Assembly: GCF_000381005.1 (NCBI RefSeq)
Contig: NZ_KB908379.1
Location: forward strand, 124,001 to 188,000
Source of the DNA: Selenomonas bovis DSM 23594
Lineage (GTDB): Bacteria; Bacillota; Negativicutes; Selenomonadales; Selenomonadaceae
Direction of reading: 5' to 3'
DNA length: 64,000 nt
A program made the position numbers and the translations under genes. Positions 35,085 to 45,284 of this stretch are shown here, one piece after another (position 1 is the first letter of the stretch; each line of letters opens with the position of its first letter). The notes beneath the pieces are model-generated. The model ran no database searches and had not been told where the DNA came from. It saw only the letters and a program-made list of their open reading frames with translations.

Positions 35085-37748
35085 CTACGCGTTTGCCGCG
35101 ACGGCCTGTTCTACGGCCTGGCGTGCCTCGTCGGCACTCATGAGAATGTCGCGCGGCTTGCTGCCCTGGCTCGGGCCGACGATGCCGAGTTCCGCCATCG
35201 TGTCGATGAGGCGCGCCGCGCGCGTGTAGCCGATGCTGAACCGGCGCTGGATGCCGCTTGAGGAGGCAATGCCCGTCGACATGACGCAGTTCACGGCTTC
35301 ACCGAGGAGCTCGTCGATTTTCGGTTTCTTATGGCCGCCGCTCTTTCCTTCCTCCTCTTCCCGCATTGCGTTCTCCGTAAAGGCGACGATCTCCTCGTTC
35401 GTCTCCGCCTCCTGTCCCTGCGAACGAATGAAGTCGAGGAGTTTCTCCACCTCTTCGTCGCTGATGAAAGCGCCCTGTACGCGGCGCGGCTTCGCCGCGC
35501 CGACGGGATAAAAGAGCATGTCGCCCTTGCCGAGGAGCTTCTCCGCGCCGCTCGCGTCGAGAATCGTGCGCGAGTCGATCTGGCTTGAGACGGCGAACGA
35601 GATGCGTGATGGGATGTTCGCCTTGATGATGCCCGTGATGACGTCGACGGACGGGCGCTGCGTCGCGAGCACCATGTGGATGCCAGCCGCGCGCGCTTTC
35701 TGCGCGAGGCGGCAGATGGCGTCCTCGACATCGTGCGGCGCTACCATCATGAGGTCGGCGAGCTCGTCGATGATGATGACGATGGCCGGCATCGTCTCCT
35801 CGGGGAAATGCGCGTTGTAGGTCTGCATGTTGCGCACATTGTGCTCCGCGAACTTCGCGTAGCGCTTCTCCATCTCCTGCACGGCCCAGTTAAGGACCGA
35901 GGCTGCCTTTTTCGCCTCGGTCACGACGGGCACCATGAGATGCGGGATGCCGTTGTAGTTCGAGAGCTCGACCATCTTCGGATCGATGAGGATGAACTTC
36001 ACCTCGTCAGGCTTCGCCTTGAAGAGGATACTCGTGATGAGCGTGTTGATGCAGACGGACTTGCCAGAGCCCGTCGCGCCGGCGACGAGCAGATGCGGCA
36101 TCTTCGCGAGATCGGCGAAGATGGCCTGCCCGCCGATGTCCATGCCGAGGCCGACCGTGAGCTTCGATTTCGCCTTGGCGAATTTCTCGTTCTCGAGCAC
36201 CTCGCGCAGCCGGACGCCCTCGAGCTCCTTGTTCGGCACCTCGATGCCGATGGCCGCCTTGCCGGGGATCGGCTCGATGCGCACGGAAAAGGCCGCGAGC
36301 GAAAGCGCGAGATCCTCTGAGAGGTTCGTGATCTTGCTGACCTTGACGCCGGGGGCCGGCTCGAGCTCGTAGCGCGTGACGGCTGGACCGTGGCAGGCGT
36401 TGATGATCTTCGCGTCGACATGGAAGTCATGGAGCGTCTTCGCGAGCGTGCGCGCGTTGTCCTCGATCTCCATCTCGAGCGCCACGCTCTTCTTCTTCAC
36501 GTTCTTCGTGAGGATGTCTGTGACCTTCGGCAGGACGTATGGCTTCGGCGGCGGTGCGGCGGGCGCTGCCGGCGGATGTTCCGGTGCGTCCTCGCCGGGG
36601 AAATGCGCGGTCATGCTGTCAGACCGCGCGAGCGTGCTGTACTCCGGCGCCTTGGCGAGATGCGTAGCGGAGGCAGCGGCAGCACTGCCTGTGCCAGCGG
36701 CGGTCGGCACGGCGGCTGCCGCCTCTGCGGCTCCCGCAACACCGGCCGCGGCGAGTGCCGCGAGGCCAGCGCGCGCCGCCGCTTCTTCGTCCGCCTCGTC
36801 CTCCTCTGCCGCCATATCCTCCGGCGTCAGCGCAGGCTCCTCTGCGCCGCGCGCGCCGTAGTCGATGGTGAACCGCGGCGGCTCCGGAGCCGTTACTGCA
36901 GGCGACTCAGCAGACGCTTCGCGCTCCGGCTCACTTTCCCATGCCGCCATGTGCGAGGCCGGGGGATCCTGCGGCGCAGCAGCAGCCGCAGTCTCCCCCT
37001 CATCTGCCGTCTGCTCCGCGACCGGCGGCTCGGAGAACCTGTGGTCCGCAGCCTGGTTGTAGAACGACTGCGCCTTGGCGCGAACCTTTTCCACGACCTG
37101 CCCGCCGGCACGTTCCCCGACCTCCGCTACCCTGTCACAGGTGACAGCGACGGCTTTGCCTGCAGCCTGCGCGCCCCGTTTCGCCGTTTCCTCTGTCTTC
37201 AGGAGGCCGGCGGCGAGCGACCAGGTCGTCGAGAGCAGCACCGCGCCGACAAGGCCGACGCCGATGACGATGATGGCGCCGTCGACGCCGAAGAACCGCC
37301 GGATGATGAGGAGCAGGCCGCCGCCGATGAGACCGCCGCCGCGCGGCAGGCTCTCCGGCAGGATCTCCGCACCCGGTACCGTGACGAAATGATGATATGC
37401 CGCGAGCGCGAGCGCGAAAAGCGCCGTGAGACCGAAGAAACGCAGCGAATAGCGGAGGCCGTGATGCTTCGTCATGTACTGCCAGCCGATGAGCAGGATG
37501 AGCAGCACGACGAGCGCGGCCCCCACGCCGAAGAGATAATGCAGGCATTTGGCAAACGTCAGTCCCACGAAACCGACATTGAGCCCCGCGAGCCCGCAGG
37601 CGGAAATCAGTCCCGCAGCGAAAAAGAGCAGTCCGATGAGCTCATAGCGGCGGCCGGGCGCGGCGGGCGCGGGCTTTCTGCGCGCCGCCTGCCGCTGCGC
37701 CTTCGTCGCGCGGGCCGCGGGTTTCTTCGCGGGTGTTTTCTTTTTCAA
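35085..37748 (-). CDS. ftsK: DNA translocase FtsK/SpoIIIE
   Basis: An 887 aa septal DNA pump. The N-terminus is very basic, followed by four membrane segments within about 30-175. A long Ala/Glu/Pro-rich linker extends to about 385. The motor domain has Walker A GATGSGKS and DELADLMM, and the C-terminal winged-helix gamma domain ([19 protein letters not shown]) recognises KOPS-type sites. Start is TTG 37748, with GAGGTGAT upstream. Confidence 0.95.
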   Translation of the reverse strand: MKKKTPAKKPAARATKAQRQAARRKPAPAAPGRRYELIGLLFFAAGLISACGLAGLNVGFVGLTFAKCLHYLFGVGAALVVLLILLIGWQYMTKHHGLRYSLRFFGLTALFALALAAYHHFVTVPGAEILPESLPRGGGLIGGGLLLIIRRFFGVDGAIIVIGVGLVGAVLLSTTWSLAAGLLKTEETAKRGAQAAGKAVAVTCDRVAEVGERAGGQVVEKVRAKAQSFYNQAADHRFSEPPVAEQTADEGETAAAAAPQDPPASHMAAWESEPEREASAESPAVTAPEPPRFTIDYGARGAEEPALTPEDMAAEEDEADEEAAARAGLAALAAAGVAGAAEAAAAVPTAAGTGSAAAASATHLAKAPEYSTLARSDSMTAHFPGEDAPEHPPAAPAAPPPKPYVLPKVTDILTKNVKKKSVALEMEIEDNARTLAKTLHDFHVDAKIINACHGPAVTRYELEPAPGVKVSKITNLSEDLALSLAAFSVRIEPIPGKAAIGIEVPNKELEGVRLREVLENEKFAKAKSKLTVGLGMDIGGQAIFADLAKMPHLLVAGATGSGKSVCINTLITSILFKAKPDEVKFILIDPKMVELSNYNGIPHLMVPVVTEAKKAASVLNWAVQEMEKRYAKFAEHNVRNMQTYNAHFPEETMPAIVIIIDELADLMMVAPHDVEDAICRLAQKARAAGIHMVLATQRPSVDVITGIIKANIPSRISFAVSSQIDSRTILDASGAEKLLGKGDMLFYPVGAAKPRRVQGAFISDEEVEKLLDFIRSQGQEAETNEEIVAFTENAMREEEEGKSGGHKKPKIDELLGEAVNCVMSTGIASSSGIQRRFSIGYTRAARLIDTMAELGIVGPSQGSKPRDILMSADEARQAVEQAVAANA

Positions 37749-37827
37749 GGGATCACCTCATAAGGGAAATTTCTCGAGCGGCACCTGCCGCCAGAATCCG
37801 CGGGCGCAATGCCTCCCGCGCTGCCGC

Positions 37828-39105
37828 TCACCGCGTCAGGCGCGCGGCACAGCGGCTCGCCTCGAAAAGGATTTTCTCCTCGTCGAGCGTCTGGAGCGCG
37901 CGATGGCGCATGAGGATCTTGCCATCACAGAGCACGGTATCGACATCCGCCGCACTGCCGGAGTAGACGAGCAACGAGACCTCATTGTGCCGCGGGCACC
38001 AGGCCGCGCCCTTCATGGAGACGAGCGTGATATCCGCCTTGGCACCGGCTTCCAGGCGGCCGACATCCTTGAGCCCGACGGCCTCGGCACCGTACTCTGT
38101 GCCCATCTTGAGCGCCTCAAGCGCGGGCACAGCGAGCGGATCGTAGCTCGTGACCTTGTGCAGCAGGGCCGCGAGCTGGATTTCCTGCAGCATGTCGAGG
38201 TTGTTGTTCGACGAGGCGCCGTCGGTGCCGAGCGCGACACAGATCCCCTCCTCGCGCAGGCGCGGCACGGGCGCCGTGCCGCTCGCGAGTTTCATGTTGC
38301 TGCCCGGATTATGCGCGACGCGGATATGGTGCTTCTTCATGATGGCGATCTCTTCGTCGTCGAGATGGACGCAGTGCGCGGCGAGCGTGCCGCTCTCGAA
38401 GAGCCCCGTTTCCTCCACATAGGCAAACGGACGCTTGCCGTACTGCTTCTCGATCTGCGCAATCTCCGCGCGCGTCTCGTTCATGTGGATATGCACTTCC
38501 GCGCCGAGCTGCTGCGCCGCGCGCGCGACCTTTTTCAGGAAGTCCGGCGGACAGGTGTAGGGCGCGTGCGGGCCGAACATGACGGTGATGCGGCCGGCCG
38601 CCGCGCCGTGATAGTCCTTGTAGAGCGTGACATTCTCCTCGATTTTCTTCTCGCCGTCAGGCGCTACGCCGATGATACCGCGCGAGAGGACGCCGCGCAT
38701 GCCCGACTGCGCGACGACATCCGCGACGCGCTCCATGAACGGCCCGTACATATCCGCGAAGGTCGTCGTGCCCGACTTGATCATCTCGACCGCGGCCAGC
38801 GCCGCGCCCCAGTAGATATCGTCAGAGACCATCTTCGCCTCGACCGGCCAGATATGGTTGTTGAGCCACTCCATGAGCTCCATATCATCCGCGTAGCTGC
38901 GCAGGAGCGTCATCGACGCGTGCGTATGGGCATTGACGAAGCCCGGCACCGCAAGCATATCTTTCCCATCTATGATCTCATCGGCTGCAAAGCCTTCGGG
39001 TACCGCGCCGACAGCCGCGATACGCGTGCCGTCGACGGCAATGGATGCCTGCGCGGTCGTCCCGTCCGGGCGGACGACCGCAGCGTCCTTGATGAGTGTC
39101 TTCAT
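37828..39105 (-). CDS. mtaD: 5'-methylthioadenosine/S-adenosylhomocysteine deaminase (amidohydrolase)
   Basis: A 425 aa TIM-barrel amidohydrolase. Metal ligands: NAHTH (His60, His62), a His in HIHMNET, HCVHLD, and the catalytic Asp in GTDGASSNN. This pattern matches MtaD-type SAH/MTA/adenosine deaminases. The adjacent ahcY supports a role in clearing S-adenosylhomocysteine, either by deamination or by hydrolysis. Start ATG 39105 (MKTLIKD) has AAGGGGGAAAGG directly upstream; a longer reading lacks a site. Confidence 0.88.
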   Translation of the reverse strand: MKTLIKDAAVVRPDGTTAQASIAVDGTRIAAVGAVPEGFAADEIIDGKDMLAVPGFVNAHTHASMTLLRSYADDMELMEWLNNHIWPVEAKMVSDDIYWGAALAAVEMIKSGTTTFADMYGPFMERVADVVAQSGMRGVLSRGIIGVAPDGEKKIEENVTLYKDYHGAAAGRITVMFGPHAPYTCPPDFLKKVARAAQQLGAEVHIHMNETRAEIAQIEKQYGKRPFAYVEETGLFESGTLAAHCVHLDDEEIAIMKKHHIRVAHNPGSNMKLASGTAPVPRLREEGICVALGTDGASSNNNLDMLQEIQLAALLHKVTSYDPLAVPALEALKMGTEYGAEAVGLKDVGRLEAGAKADITLVSMKGAAWCPRHNEVSLLVYSGSAADVDTVLCDGKILMRHRALQTLDEEKILFEASRCAARLTR

Positions 39106-39132
39106 ATCCTTTCCCCCTTGCTGCCATAGGCA

Positions 39133-39170
39133 AGAAAATGCCGCGGAGGAAGTTTCCCCGCAGCATTTCC
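39133..39170 (-). terminator. Possible terminator/attenuator between ahcY and mtaD
   Basis: On the minus strand an interrupted stem (AATGC-GCGG with CCGC-GCATT) is followed by TTTTCTTG. Confidence 0.5.
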
Positions 39171-39212
39171 TCATAGGCAAAGTCGTCAGAAACCGCGTTC
39201 TCAGTGATTCCC

Positions 39213-40454
39213 TTATTCCAGATTCAGATAGCGCCTCTGCTCCGGCGTGAGCTCGTCGATCTTGACGCCGAGCGCGGCGAGCTTGATGTTGGCGAGCTTT
39301 GTATTGATCTCCTCCGGCATCAGGTAGACTTCATTCTTGAGCTCCGCATGATGCTGGAGCAGATGCAGCGCTGAGAAGAACTGCACGCCGAACGAGAGAT
39401 CCATGATCTCCGCCGGATGGCCGTCGCCAGCCGCGAGGTTCACGAGGCGTCCTTCCGCGAGCAGATAGAGCTTGCGGCCATCCTCCTGCACGAATTCCTC
39501 GATGTTCGGTTTCACCGTGCGGCGCGAGACGGAGAGGCCCGCGAGCTCCGGGATATTGATCTCGCAGTCGAAATGGCCAGCGTTCGCCATCATCGCACCG
39601 TTCTTCATGCTCTTGAAGTGGCGCTCGCGAATGACATCCTTATCACCCGTGAGCGTGAGGAAGATGTCGCCGATCTTCGCGGCCTCATCCATCGGCATGA
39701 CGCGGAAACCGTCGAACACGGCCTCGATGGCTTTGATGGGATCGACCTCGGTGATGATGACGTTTGCGCCGAGCCCGCGCGCGCGCATCGCGCCGCCCTT
39801 GCCGCACCAGCCATAGCCCGCGATGACGACGTTCTTGCCCGCGATGACGAGATTCGTCGCACGCATGATGCCCTCCCACGTCGACTGGCCCGTGCCGTAA
39901 CGGTTGTCGAAGAGGTACTTGCAGTACGCGTCGTTCGCCGCAATCATCGGGAACGCGAGCTTGCCCTCCTTCGCGAGGCCGTGCAGGCGGTGCACGCCTG
40001 TCGTCGTCTCCTCCGAGCCGCCGTAGACACCAGGTAGGAGCTCGCGGCGCGACGTGTGCAGCGTGTGCACGAGGTCGCCGCCGTCATCGATGAGCAGCAT
40101 CGGCTTCGTATCGAGCGCGCGGTTGATGAAGGTGAAATACTCCTCCTCCGTGCAGCCGTGCCAGGCGAAGACCTTGATGCCGTCCTCGACGAGCGCCGCC
40201 GCCACGTCATCCTGCGTCGAAAGCGGGTTGCTGCCCGTGATGGCGACCTCTGCCCCCGCGTGCGCGAACACCTCCGCCATATAGGCTGTCTTCGCCTCGA
40301 GGTGCAGCGTGATGACCATGCGGATGCCCGCAAACGGCTTCGTCTTGGAGAACTCTTCATCAACGGCGCGCATCACCGGCATGAAGTTCTTCACCCACGC
40401 GATCTTATCATGCCCCGAGGGTGCCAATTTCATATCACGAATCATAGATTCCAT
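39213..40454 (-). CDS. ahcY: Adenosylhomocysteinase
   Basis: A 413 aa NAD-dependent enzyme that splits S-adenosylhomocysteine to homocysteine and adenosine. The Rossmann motif GYGWCGKG (213-220), TGTGQSTW-like substrate region (YGTGQSTWEG, 186-195) and the C-terminal end ELTPEQRRYL are present. It is the shorter type without the 40-residue insert of eukaryotic-like enzymes. Start ATG 40454 lies 9 bases after GAGGAGG. Confidence 0.95.
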   Translation of the reverse strand: MESMIRDMKLAPSGHDKIAWVKNFMPVMRAVDEEFSKTKPFAGIRMVITLHLEAKTAYMAEVFAHAGAEVAITGSNPLSTQDDVAAALVEDGIKVFAWHGCTEEEYFTFINRALDTKPMLLIDDGGDLVHTLHTSRRELLPGVYGGSEETTTGVHRLHGLAKEGKLAFPMIAANDAYCKYLFDNRYGTGQSTWEGIMRATNLVIAGKNVVIAGYGWCGKGGAMRARGLGANVIITEVDPIKAIEAVFDGFRVMPMDEAAKIGDIFLTLTGDKDVIRERHFKSMKNGAMMANAGHFDCEINIPELAGLSVSRRTVKPNIEEFVQEDGRKLYLLAEGRLVNLAAGDGHPAEIMDLSFGVQFFSALHLLQHHAELKNEVYLMPEEINTKLANIKLAALGVKIDELTPEQRRYLNLE

Positions 40455-40492
40455 GCAAACGAACCTCCTCAAATGCTGTCATGGCTTTATTC

Positions 40493-40642
40493 TACTAGTA
40501 AATCCCCAAGAGCGCAAGCCGCAGGCGCCGCGCGATTGGCTGGATTTACTGCAAGGGCGGGCGCACAATGTCCACGAAGTGGACGTTTGTGCGTTTAGCT
40601 TACTAGTAAATCCCCAAGAGCGCAAGCCGCAGGCGCCGCGCG
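40493..40642. repeat. Family B repeat: one full unit and one partial unit in tandem
   Basis: A 108 bp unit (40493-40600) starts TACTAGTAAATCCCCAAGAG, contains GCGCAAGCCGCAGGCGC, and ends with a strong hairpin (GTCCACGAAGTGGAC flanked by CGCACAA/TTTGTGCG). The next 42 bases (40601-40642) repeat its first part and stop exactly at the surE stop codon. Confidence 0.82.
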
Positions 40643-41401
40643 TCACTTTTTCAGTCCATCCTCGAGCGCGGCGTAGTCCGTGAGATCCGTATGCAGCGGC
40701 GTCACGGAGATACCGCCCTGCGCGACCGTATAGAGGTCGGTGTGCGGCCCGTCGTCAGAGTCCTTGATTTCTCCCGCGACGGTGTAGAAGATGCGGCCGT
40801 CCGGCTGCACCGTCTGCCGGAACGCATTCTCGTAGTCGCGGCGTCCGAGGCGGCTCACCTGGAAATCCGCCTGGCGGAGTCGCTGCGGGAAATTCACATT
40901 GAGGAAGAACGGCACGTCCGCCCGCTCCGCCATCCTCTGCTCGAGGAACGGCACAACGAGCTCCGCCGCCCGCTCATACGCGTAATCCGCCTCGATGTCG
41001 AGCGAGATGGCCGCCGCGGCTATCTCGTGCAGGAATCCCTCCATCGCCGCGCCGACTGTACCAGAGTAGAGCACATCCGTCGCGAGATTCGCTCCGCGGT
41101 TGATCCCCGAGAGCACGAGGTCGATGGGACGGTTCGCGTCCATCAGCGCCTCGAGATAGAGCTTCACGCAGTCCGTCGGCGTGCCCGCAATGCGCCAGGC
41201 CGCCACCGCGCCGAGCTCGAGCGCGACGCCCGGCATCTCCTCCACCTCGATGGGACGATGCACATTGAGCGCATGCGCCATGCCGCTCTGCTCATGCCAC
41301 GGCGCCGCGATATAGACCTCGTGGCGCGCAGCGCAGGCAGCGGCGAGCGCCCGCAGCCCCTCGGACGCGATGCCGTCGTCATTTGCTATCAGGATGCGCA
41401 T
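40643..41401 (-). CDS. surE: 5'/3'-nucleotidase SurE
   Basis: A 252 aa metal-dependent phosphatase acting on nucleoside monophosphates. NDDG (7-10), SGINRGAN and the substrate-loop region are intact. Start ATG 41401 has AAAGGAG upstream and lies 4 bases after the DUF2156 gene. The 3' end directly abuts a family B repeat, so the final residues may have been altered when the repeat arrived. Confidence 0.94.
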   Translation of the reverse strand: MRILIANDDGIASEGLRALAAACAARHEVYIAAPWHEQSGMAHALNVHRPIEVEEMPGVALELGAVAAWRIAGTPTDCVKLYLEALMDANRPIDLVLSGINRGANLATDVLYSGTVGAAMEGFLHEIAAAAISLDIEADYAYERAAELVVPFLEQRMAERADVPFFLNVNFPQRLRQADFQVSRLGRRDYENAFRQTVQPDGRIFYTVAGEIKDSDDGPHTDLYTVAQGGISVTPLHTDLTDYAALEDGLKK

Positions 41402-41405
41402 AGGC

Positions 41406-42359
41406 TCATTTTTCTCCTTTGTATACCGCATTGAACTTTTCGATCATCTTGACCGGCTTGTAGGACTCCTTTGCCTTGCGCAGGCCCGGCAGCCCCATGT
41501 CCTCCTCGCGGTTGATATACGTCATATCCGACCACGCGTGCGAGACGAATCCCTGGTTGATGGCGGGATAGGCGCCGCGCACGTTGGGATCCGCTTTTTC
41601 CACATGGATGACGGCCGTGTCACGGTTGAGCTGCTCGCCGAAGGTGAACGCGACGACGCGCCCGTCGATGCGGATGACGCCGCCCTTGAGCGCGAAATCC
41701 TCGTAATTGTCGAAAATCTCGTGGATGGCGGCGCGCTCATAGCCGATGAAGGGATCCGCGTCAAGCTCCGCCGCGCGCAGCTGGTACCAACTCTCGAGCT
41801 CCTTGCGGCAGGCCGGGATGAGCTCCCGCGTGATGGGCAGATACTCCGCCTGCGGGTAGAGCTTATGGAACGCATTGAGATGGTTCTTCTTCGAGTGGAG
41901 TTTCCGCCCCGCGAGCGTGATGAGCTTCTCCGTGAGGTAGACATAGTCCGCGTTATCGCGGTCGTCCGTCACAGCGAACGACGCGCTCTCATACGACGCG
42001 AGGAACTGCGCAAAATCCTTCTCAAGTCCCATGAAGGAAAGCGTTTGTCCCTGCGCGCGGAAGTAGGCGAGGAACTTCTCTACGCCCTCGCGCCACTTTT
42101 CCTCCGGGCCGAACGGCTGCAGCGCCGAGAGCTTTCCCTCCCATTCGTTCACCATGTAGAGCACGTCGTCCTCCACCGCCCAGCGGATATGGTACGGCGT
42201 GCGCCACATGAAGAGATTCGTGAAATTCAGATGACTGTTTTCGTAATATCTGGCACGGAAGAACCGGTCGAGCACCGGCTTATCCTCTTTGCCAAGTTCC
42301 TTGAATTCGATGATATGTCGCCCCCTGTTCCCGGCATCCAGAAATGACGCCGACGTCAT
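41406..42359 (-). CDS. DUF2156 (phosphatidylglycerol lysyltransferase C-terminal-like) protein
   Basis: A GNAT-like protein of about 317 aa in the DUF2156 family. Conserved-looking patches are NLFMWRTPY, GRKLHSKKNHLNAF and INREEDMGLPGLRKAKESYKP near the C-terminus. Related domains transfer amino acids from tRNA to lipids; soluble stand-alone members are uncharacterised. The start is uncertain. ATG 42359 has a poor ribosome site, whereas an AGGGGG further downstream sits before ATC codons at the point where homologues often begin. Confidence 0.75.
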   Translation of the reverse strand: MTSASFLDAGNRGRHIIEFKELGKEDKPVLDRFFRARYYENSHLNFTNLFMWRTPYHIRWAVEDDVLYMVNEWEGKLSALQPFGPEEKWREGVEKFLAYFRAQGQTLSFMGLEKDFAQFLASYESASFAVTDDRDNADYVYLTEKLITLAGRKLHSKKNHLNAFHKLYPQAEYLPITRELIPACRKELESWYQLRAAELDADPFIGYERAAIHEIFDNYEDFALKGGVIRIDGRVVAFTFGEQLNRDTAVIHVEKADPNVRGAYPAINQGFVSHAWSDMTYINREEDMGLPGLRKAKESYKPVKMIEKFNAVYKGEK

Positions 42360-42421
42360 GCCGCTTCCACGCACGAGACGCAAACGCGACGGCGTATCAA
42401 GCCAAGGCATGACGTTATATT

Positions 42422-42447
42422 AGGAAGCGCTGACCCCCAGCGCTTCC
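42422..42447. repeat. Family A-like solo hairpin (A6)
   Basis: AGGAAGCGCTG and CAGCGCTTCC face each other around five bases, matching the termini of family A elements. It lies in the leader of the DUF2156 gene. Confidence 0.6.
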
Positions 42448-42460
42448 CTTATTGTTTTCC

Positions 42461-42469
42461 ATTATAGCA
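42461..42469 (-). promoter_or_regulatory. Extended -10 promoter of the DUF2156-surE genes
   Basis: Minus-strand TGCTATAAT. No good -35 at the usual distance. Confidence 0.45.
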
Positions 42470-42498
42470 AGCGTGTCAACGCGCCCTCCGTAACGCAC

Positions 42499-42969
42499 TC
42501 ACGCAGGAGGCTGCGCATCGCCCCGCTGCGCGGCCGCGACGCCCTGCGCAAGATTGCGCAGCACCTCCGGCGTCACGCTGCCGCGGCCCGCCCGCTTCAA
42601 AAGCTGCGCCTCGTGCAAAATCTGCTCGATGCGCCCGATGTATTCCTGTTCCGCCTGCTCCATCACGCGCAGCATCGGATGTTCCAGACCGCGCGAAAAG
42701 AGCGCCGCTGCCTCCGACTTCAGATCGCGCAGCGTCTTTTTCTGCGTGAGGAGCTGGCCGATATTCTCCCGTGTGACCTGCGCGAGCGCCGCGTCAATTT
42801 TGTCGTGCAGCGCCTGCAGCCGCTGCGCGCCCGCCTTCATCTCCTCGAGCGTCCGCCTCTGCCGCGCGAGGCGGTGCCATTCCTCCGCCGTATGCGGAGC
42901 GTGCGCATGTCCGCAGCCGCAGCCGTCTGCCATTTCCCCGTGTGCCTGCCGCTGCCCATCCATTTCCAT
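42499..42969 (-). CDS. Uncharacterised helical protein with a Cys/His-rich N-terminus
   Basis: A 156 aa protein I do not recognise. Residues about 16-26 (GCGCGHAHAPH) could bind a metal ion. The remainder is predicted to be helical and coiled-coil-like, with heptad-type Leu spacing. Start ATG 42969 overlaps the stop of def (TGATGG), so it is cotranscribed with the deformylase gene. The ending is Ala/Gln/Pro-rich. Confidence 0.7.
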   Translation of the reverse strand: MEMDGQRQAHGEMADGCGCGHAHAPHTAEEWHRLARQRRTLEEMKAGAQRLQALHDKIDAALAQVTRENIGQLLTQKKTLRDLKSEAAALFSRGLEHPMLRVMEQAEQEYIGRIEQILHEAQLLKRAGRGSVTPEVLRNLAQGVAAAQRGDAQPPA

Positions 42970-43382
42970 CAAATCAAAATTCCCTCCAGATGATCCATCT
43001 CATGCTGTACGATCTGCGCCGCAAGGCCGGTAAACCGCTGCTGCTTCCGCTTGAACTTCCGATCGCAATACGTCACCTCGATCCACGCATGTCGCCTGAC
43101 AGGGCGCACGCCATCGAGGGACAGGCAGCCCTCTTCCGCCAGATACGTCTCCGGCGAGCGCGCCGTGATGACAGGATTCAACAACAGCAAATAAGCCTGC
43201 CCCGTCCGCACCGCGACGATGCGCTTCGTGATGCCGATCATGTTGGCCGCCATGCCGACGCAGTCCGCCGCGTGGGCCTTGAGCGTAGCGAGCAGGTCAT
43301 CCGCCGCCTTCCCGTCTTTGCGCGTCGCGGGCAGCGACGGCTGCCGCAGCAGCGCCGTATCCCTCACGATTTCCCGTACCAT
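42969..43382 (-). CDS. def: Peptide deformylase
   Basis: A 137 aa Fe2+/Zn2+ enzyme that removes the formyl group from nascent proteins. Motif 1 is GMAANMIG (43-50), motif 2 EGCLS (84-88) and motif 3 HEMDH (127-131). The usual Gln of motif 1 (GxGxAAxQ) is Met here, as in a set of short Firmicute deformylases, so activity may differ from the canonical enzyme. I use ATG 43382, with GGGGAGG 13 bases upstream; a longer reading enters the M48 gene. Confidence 0.85.
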   Translation of the reverse strand: MVREIVRDTALLRQPSLPATRKDGKAADDLLATLKAHAADCVGMAANMIGITKRIVAVRTGQAYLLLLNPVITARSPETYLAEEGCLSLDGVRPVRRHAWIEVTYCDRKFKRKQQRFTGLAAQIVQHEMDHLEGILI

Positions 43383-43461
43383 AGCCTCGGTCAGTCCTCC
43401 CCGATTTTTATCATTTTGCAGCGGGACGCGGCTGAGGCAGCCGCGTCTCTCAGGACGGAGC

Positions 43462-44565
43462 TCATTTGATCTTGTTGAGCCGCTCAGCCAAAACCTCCGG
43501 TGACTCATCACCATCGACACAGGTCATGATGGGCTGCGCGCCGAGCTTGACCGTCTGCCCCTCCACGGTCGCAGCCTCCTTGTTATGTCCATTATGATAT
43601 GCCGCCGCGAGGTTTCCCATGACGAAATACGCGCGCTCCTTCGCCGACATGTCCCCCGCAGCCGCCGGCTTCACGAACTCCTGCTTGTTGACCTTTACAA
43701 CGCCCTCATCCTTGTCGATGGAGACATGTTTCCCGCTGTACGCCTCGAGCTTTTCCGCGGCTGTATCGCGGCGGGAGGTATCCGATGGATGGTCGCTGCC
43801 GCCATACGCCCAATAAAAAATCTCTGGTGTCTTCGAGCCGTTGCTCTTGTCAATGACGCGCTGCCAGATGGCTGCCGTCGCGCCGGGATTATAGTTGGAA
43901 TGCGTGATGTACTCGAACGCAAGTGCATCCGCCTCCTTTTCCTGCGGCTTCGTGATGCCCTGGTTGTTCCAAGCGTTCGCCGCGAGATTGCCGAGAATCG
44001 AGCCGCCCGTCGCTGCCGCGAGCACTGCTGGGCCGATGGAGCGCTTCGCGCCGACGGCTGGATGATCCTTCTGCCCGTGCCCCATCTCGTGACCGAGTAC
44101 GACAGCGATCTCATCGTCGTTCGTGAGCACATCGAAGAGTCCCGTATTCACGCTCATATCGTGTCCGAGCGTGCAGAACGCGTTGAAGGACTTTTCATTG
44201 TTGATGAAATAAAGATACGGCTTGTCGTAGATGGTAGGGTCGACAGAAGCAATCGCGCTTGTGAGGTTCGACATGATGCCATCGAGACGCGCGTTGAGCG
44301 CATAGTCTTCATTGACGCCGTACTGATCCTTGATCTGCTGCAGAAGTTCCTGCCGACCTTCCTCCGTGTTATTGTAATACTTGATCTGCTTGTTGAGCTG
44401 CGCCGAGTAGGCCGCGCCGCCGAGCAGCGCACCGACTACATCGCCCGTGCTAAACAGCCCCGCGTTCGCCACCGGCATAGGCGCGTACGCAAACGAGCCG
44501 GCAAACAGCACGGCGCAGGCGGACAGTGCCGCCGCGATCTGTTGTTTTCTTTTCTTGAAAGACAT
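43462..44565 (-). CDS. M48 family metalloprotease, exported
   Basis: A 367 aa zinc peptidase. Residues 1-35 form a signal peptide (basic start, hydrophobic core, VANA before the likely cleavage point). HEMGH (159-163) binds zinc and EKEADALAFEY supplies the third ligand. It resembles periplasmic M48/BepA-like proteases involved in envelope quality control. Start ATG 44565 lies 7 bases after GGGAGGG. Confidence 0.9.
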   Translation of the reverse strand: MSFKKRKQQIAAALSACAVLFAGSFAYAPMPVANAGLFSTGDVVGALLGGAAYSAQLNKQIKYYNNTEEGRQELLQQIKDQYGVNEDYALNARLDGIMSNLTSAIASVDPTIYDKPYLYFINNEKSFNAFCTLGHDMSVNTGLFDVLTNDDEIAVVLGHEMGHGQKDHPAVGAKRSIGPAVLAAATGGSILGNLAANAWNNQGITKPQEKEADALAFEYITHSNYNPGATAAIWQRVIDKSNGSKTPEIFYWAYGGSDHPSDTSRRDTAAEKLEAYSGKHVSIDKDEGVVKVNKQEFVKPAAAGDMSAKERAYFVMGNLAAAYHNGHNKEAATVEGQTVKLGAQPIMTCVDGDESPEVLAERLNKIK

Positions 44566-44605
44566 ACCGGATCCCTCCCAGAAACTCATCCCATTCTTTT
44601 CTTCT

Positions 44606-44633
44606 ATTCTAAATCATTTTCTTTGATTTACAA
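44606..44633 (-). promoter_or_regulatory. Promoter of the M48 protease gene
   Basis: Minus-strand -35 TTGTAA (44628-44633) and -10 TAGAAT (44606-44611), 16-base spacer. Confidence 0.6.
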
Positions 44634-44730
44634 GGTCTCTCCTACGATTTTCCGAAATCTGCGCGCTGGAGAATCGCTGATGCATTCGGCATTGCTCCAG
44701 CTTCCTTCCATCTTCGGCCCAGCGCCTGCA

Positions 44731-44759
44731 TTGTCGGACAGCTGCTTTCGCGGTATAAT
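44731..44759 (+). promoter_or_regulatory. Promoter of the CBS-domain gene
   Basis: TTGTCG (44731-44736) and TATAAT (44754-44759) with a 17-base spacer, 30 bases before ATG 44790. Confidence 0.65.
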
Positions 44760-44789
44760 AGAGAAAGAAAAAACGTGGAGGTGTTTACC

Positions 44790-45236
44790 ATGCAAGTCCA
44801 GGAAATCATGACGAAGGATGTTTTGACCGTGCGGCCGCAGACGACGGTGCGCGAGGTGGCGGAGCTACTCGTGAGCCACAAGATTTCCGGTCTGCCAGTC
44901 GTCGATGACGCGGGGAAGCTCGTCGGCATCATCAGCGAGGGCGACCTCATGAGCAAGGAGATCCTGCCGGAGCCGCCGGCGGAGCTTTGCATCCTCGGCG
45001 CCGTCATCTATTACAGCGGCCTCAAGGAGTACCAGGAGGCCTTCGCGCGCATGGCCGCGAACACGGCCGAGCAGCTCATGACGAAGACGGTCGTGACCGC
45101 CAAGGCCTACGACGACGTAAGCGATGTGGCAAGGCTCATGCGCGACCGCCACATCAAGCGCGTGCCCGTGCTCGACGATGAAGGCCATCTCATCGGCATC
45201 GTCAGCCGCCAGGACATCGTGAAGATGCTGCTCTAA
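44790..45236 (+). CDS. Tandem CBS-domain protein
   Basis: A 148 aa protein made of two CBS motifs. The first (MTKDVLTVRP...VGIISEGDLM) and the second (MTKTVVTAKA...IGIVSRQDIV) form a Bateman module that binds adenine nucleotides. There is no attached catalytic domain, so it probably acts as a sensor or adaptor. ATG 44790 is preceded by GGAGG; a GTG five codons earlier overlaps that site and is less likely. Confidence 0.9.
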   Translation: MQVQEIMTKDVLTVRPQTTVREVAELLVSHKISGLPVVDDAGKLVGIISEGDLMSKEILPEPPAELCILGAVIYYSGLKEYQEAFARMAANTAEQLMTKTVVTAKAYDDVSDVARLMRDRHIKRVPVLDDEGHLIGIVSRQDIVKMLL

Positions 45237-45284
45237 CGCATCTTTGCCCCCAAAATCCACCTTTGCTTGAAATGAGGTTTTCCC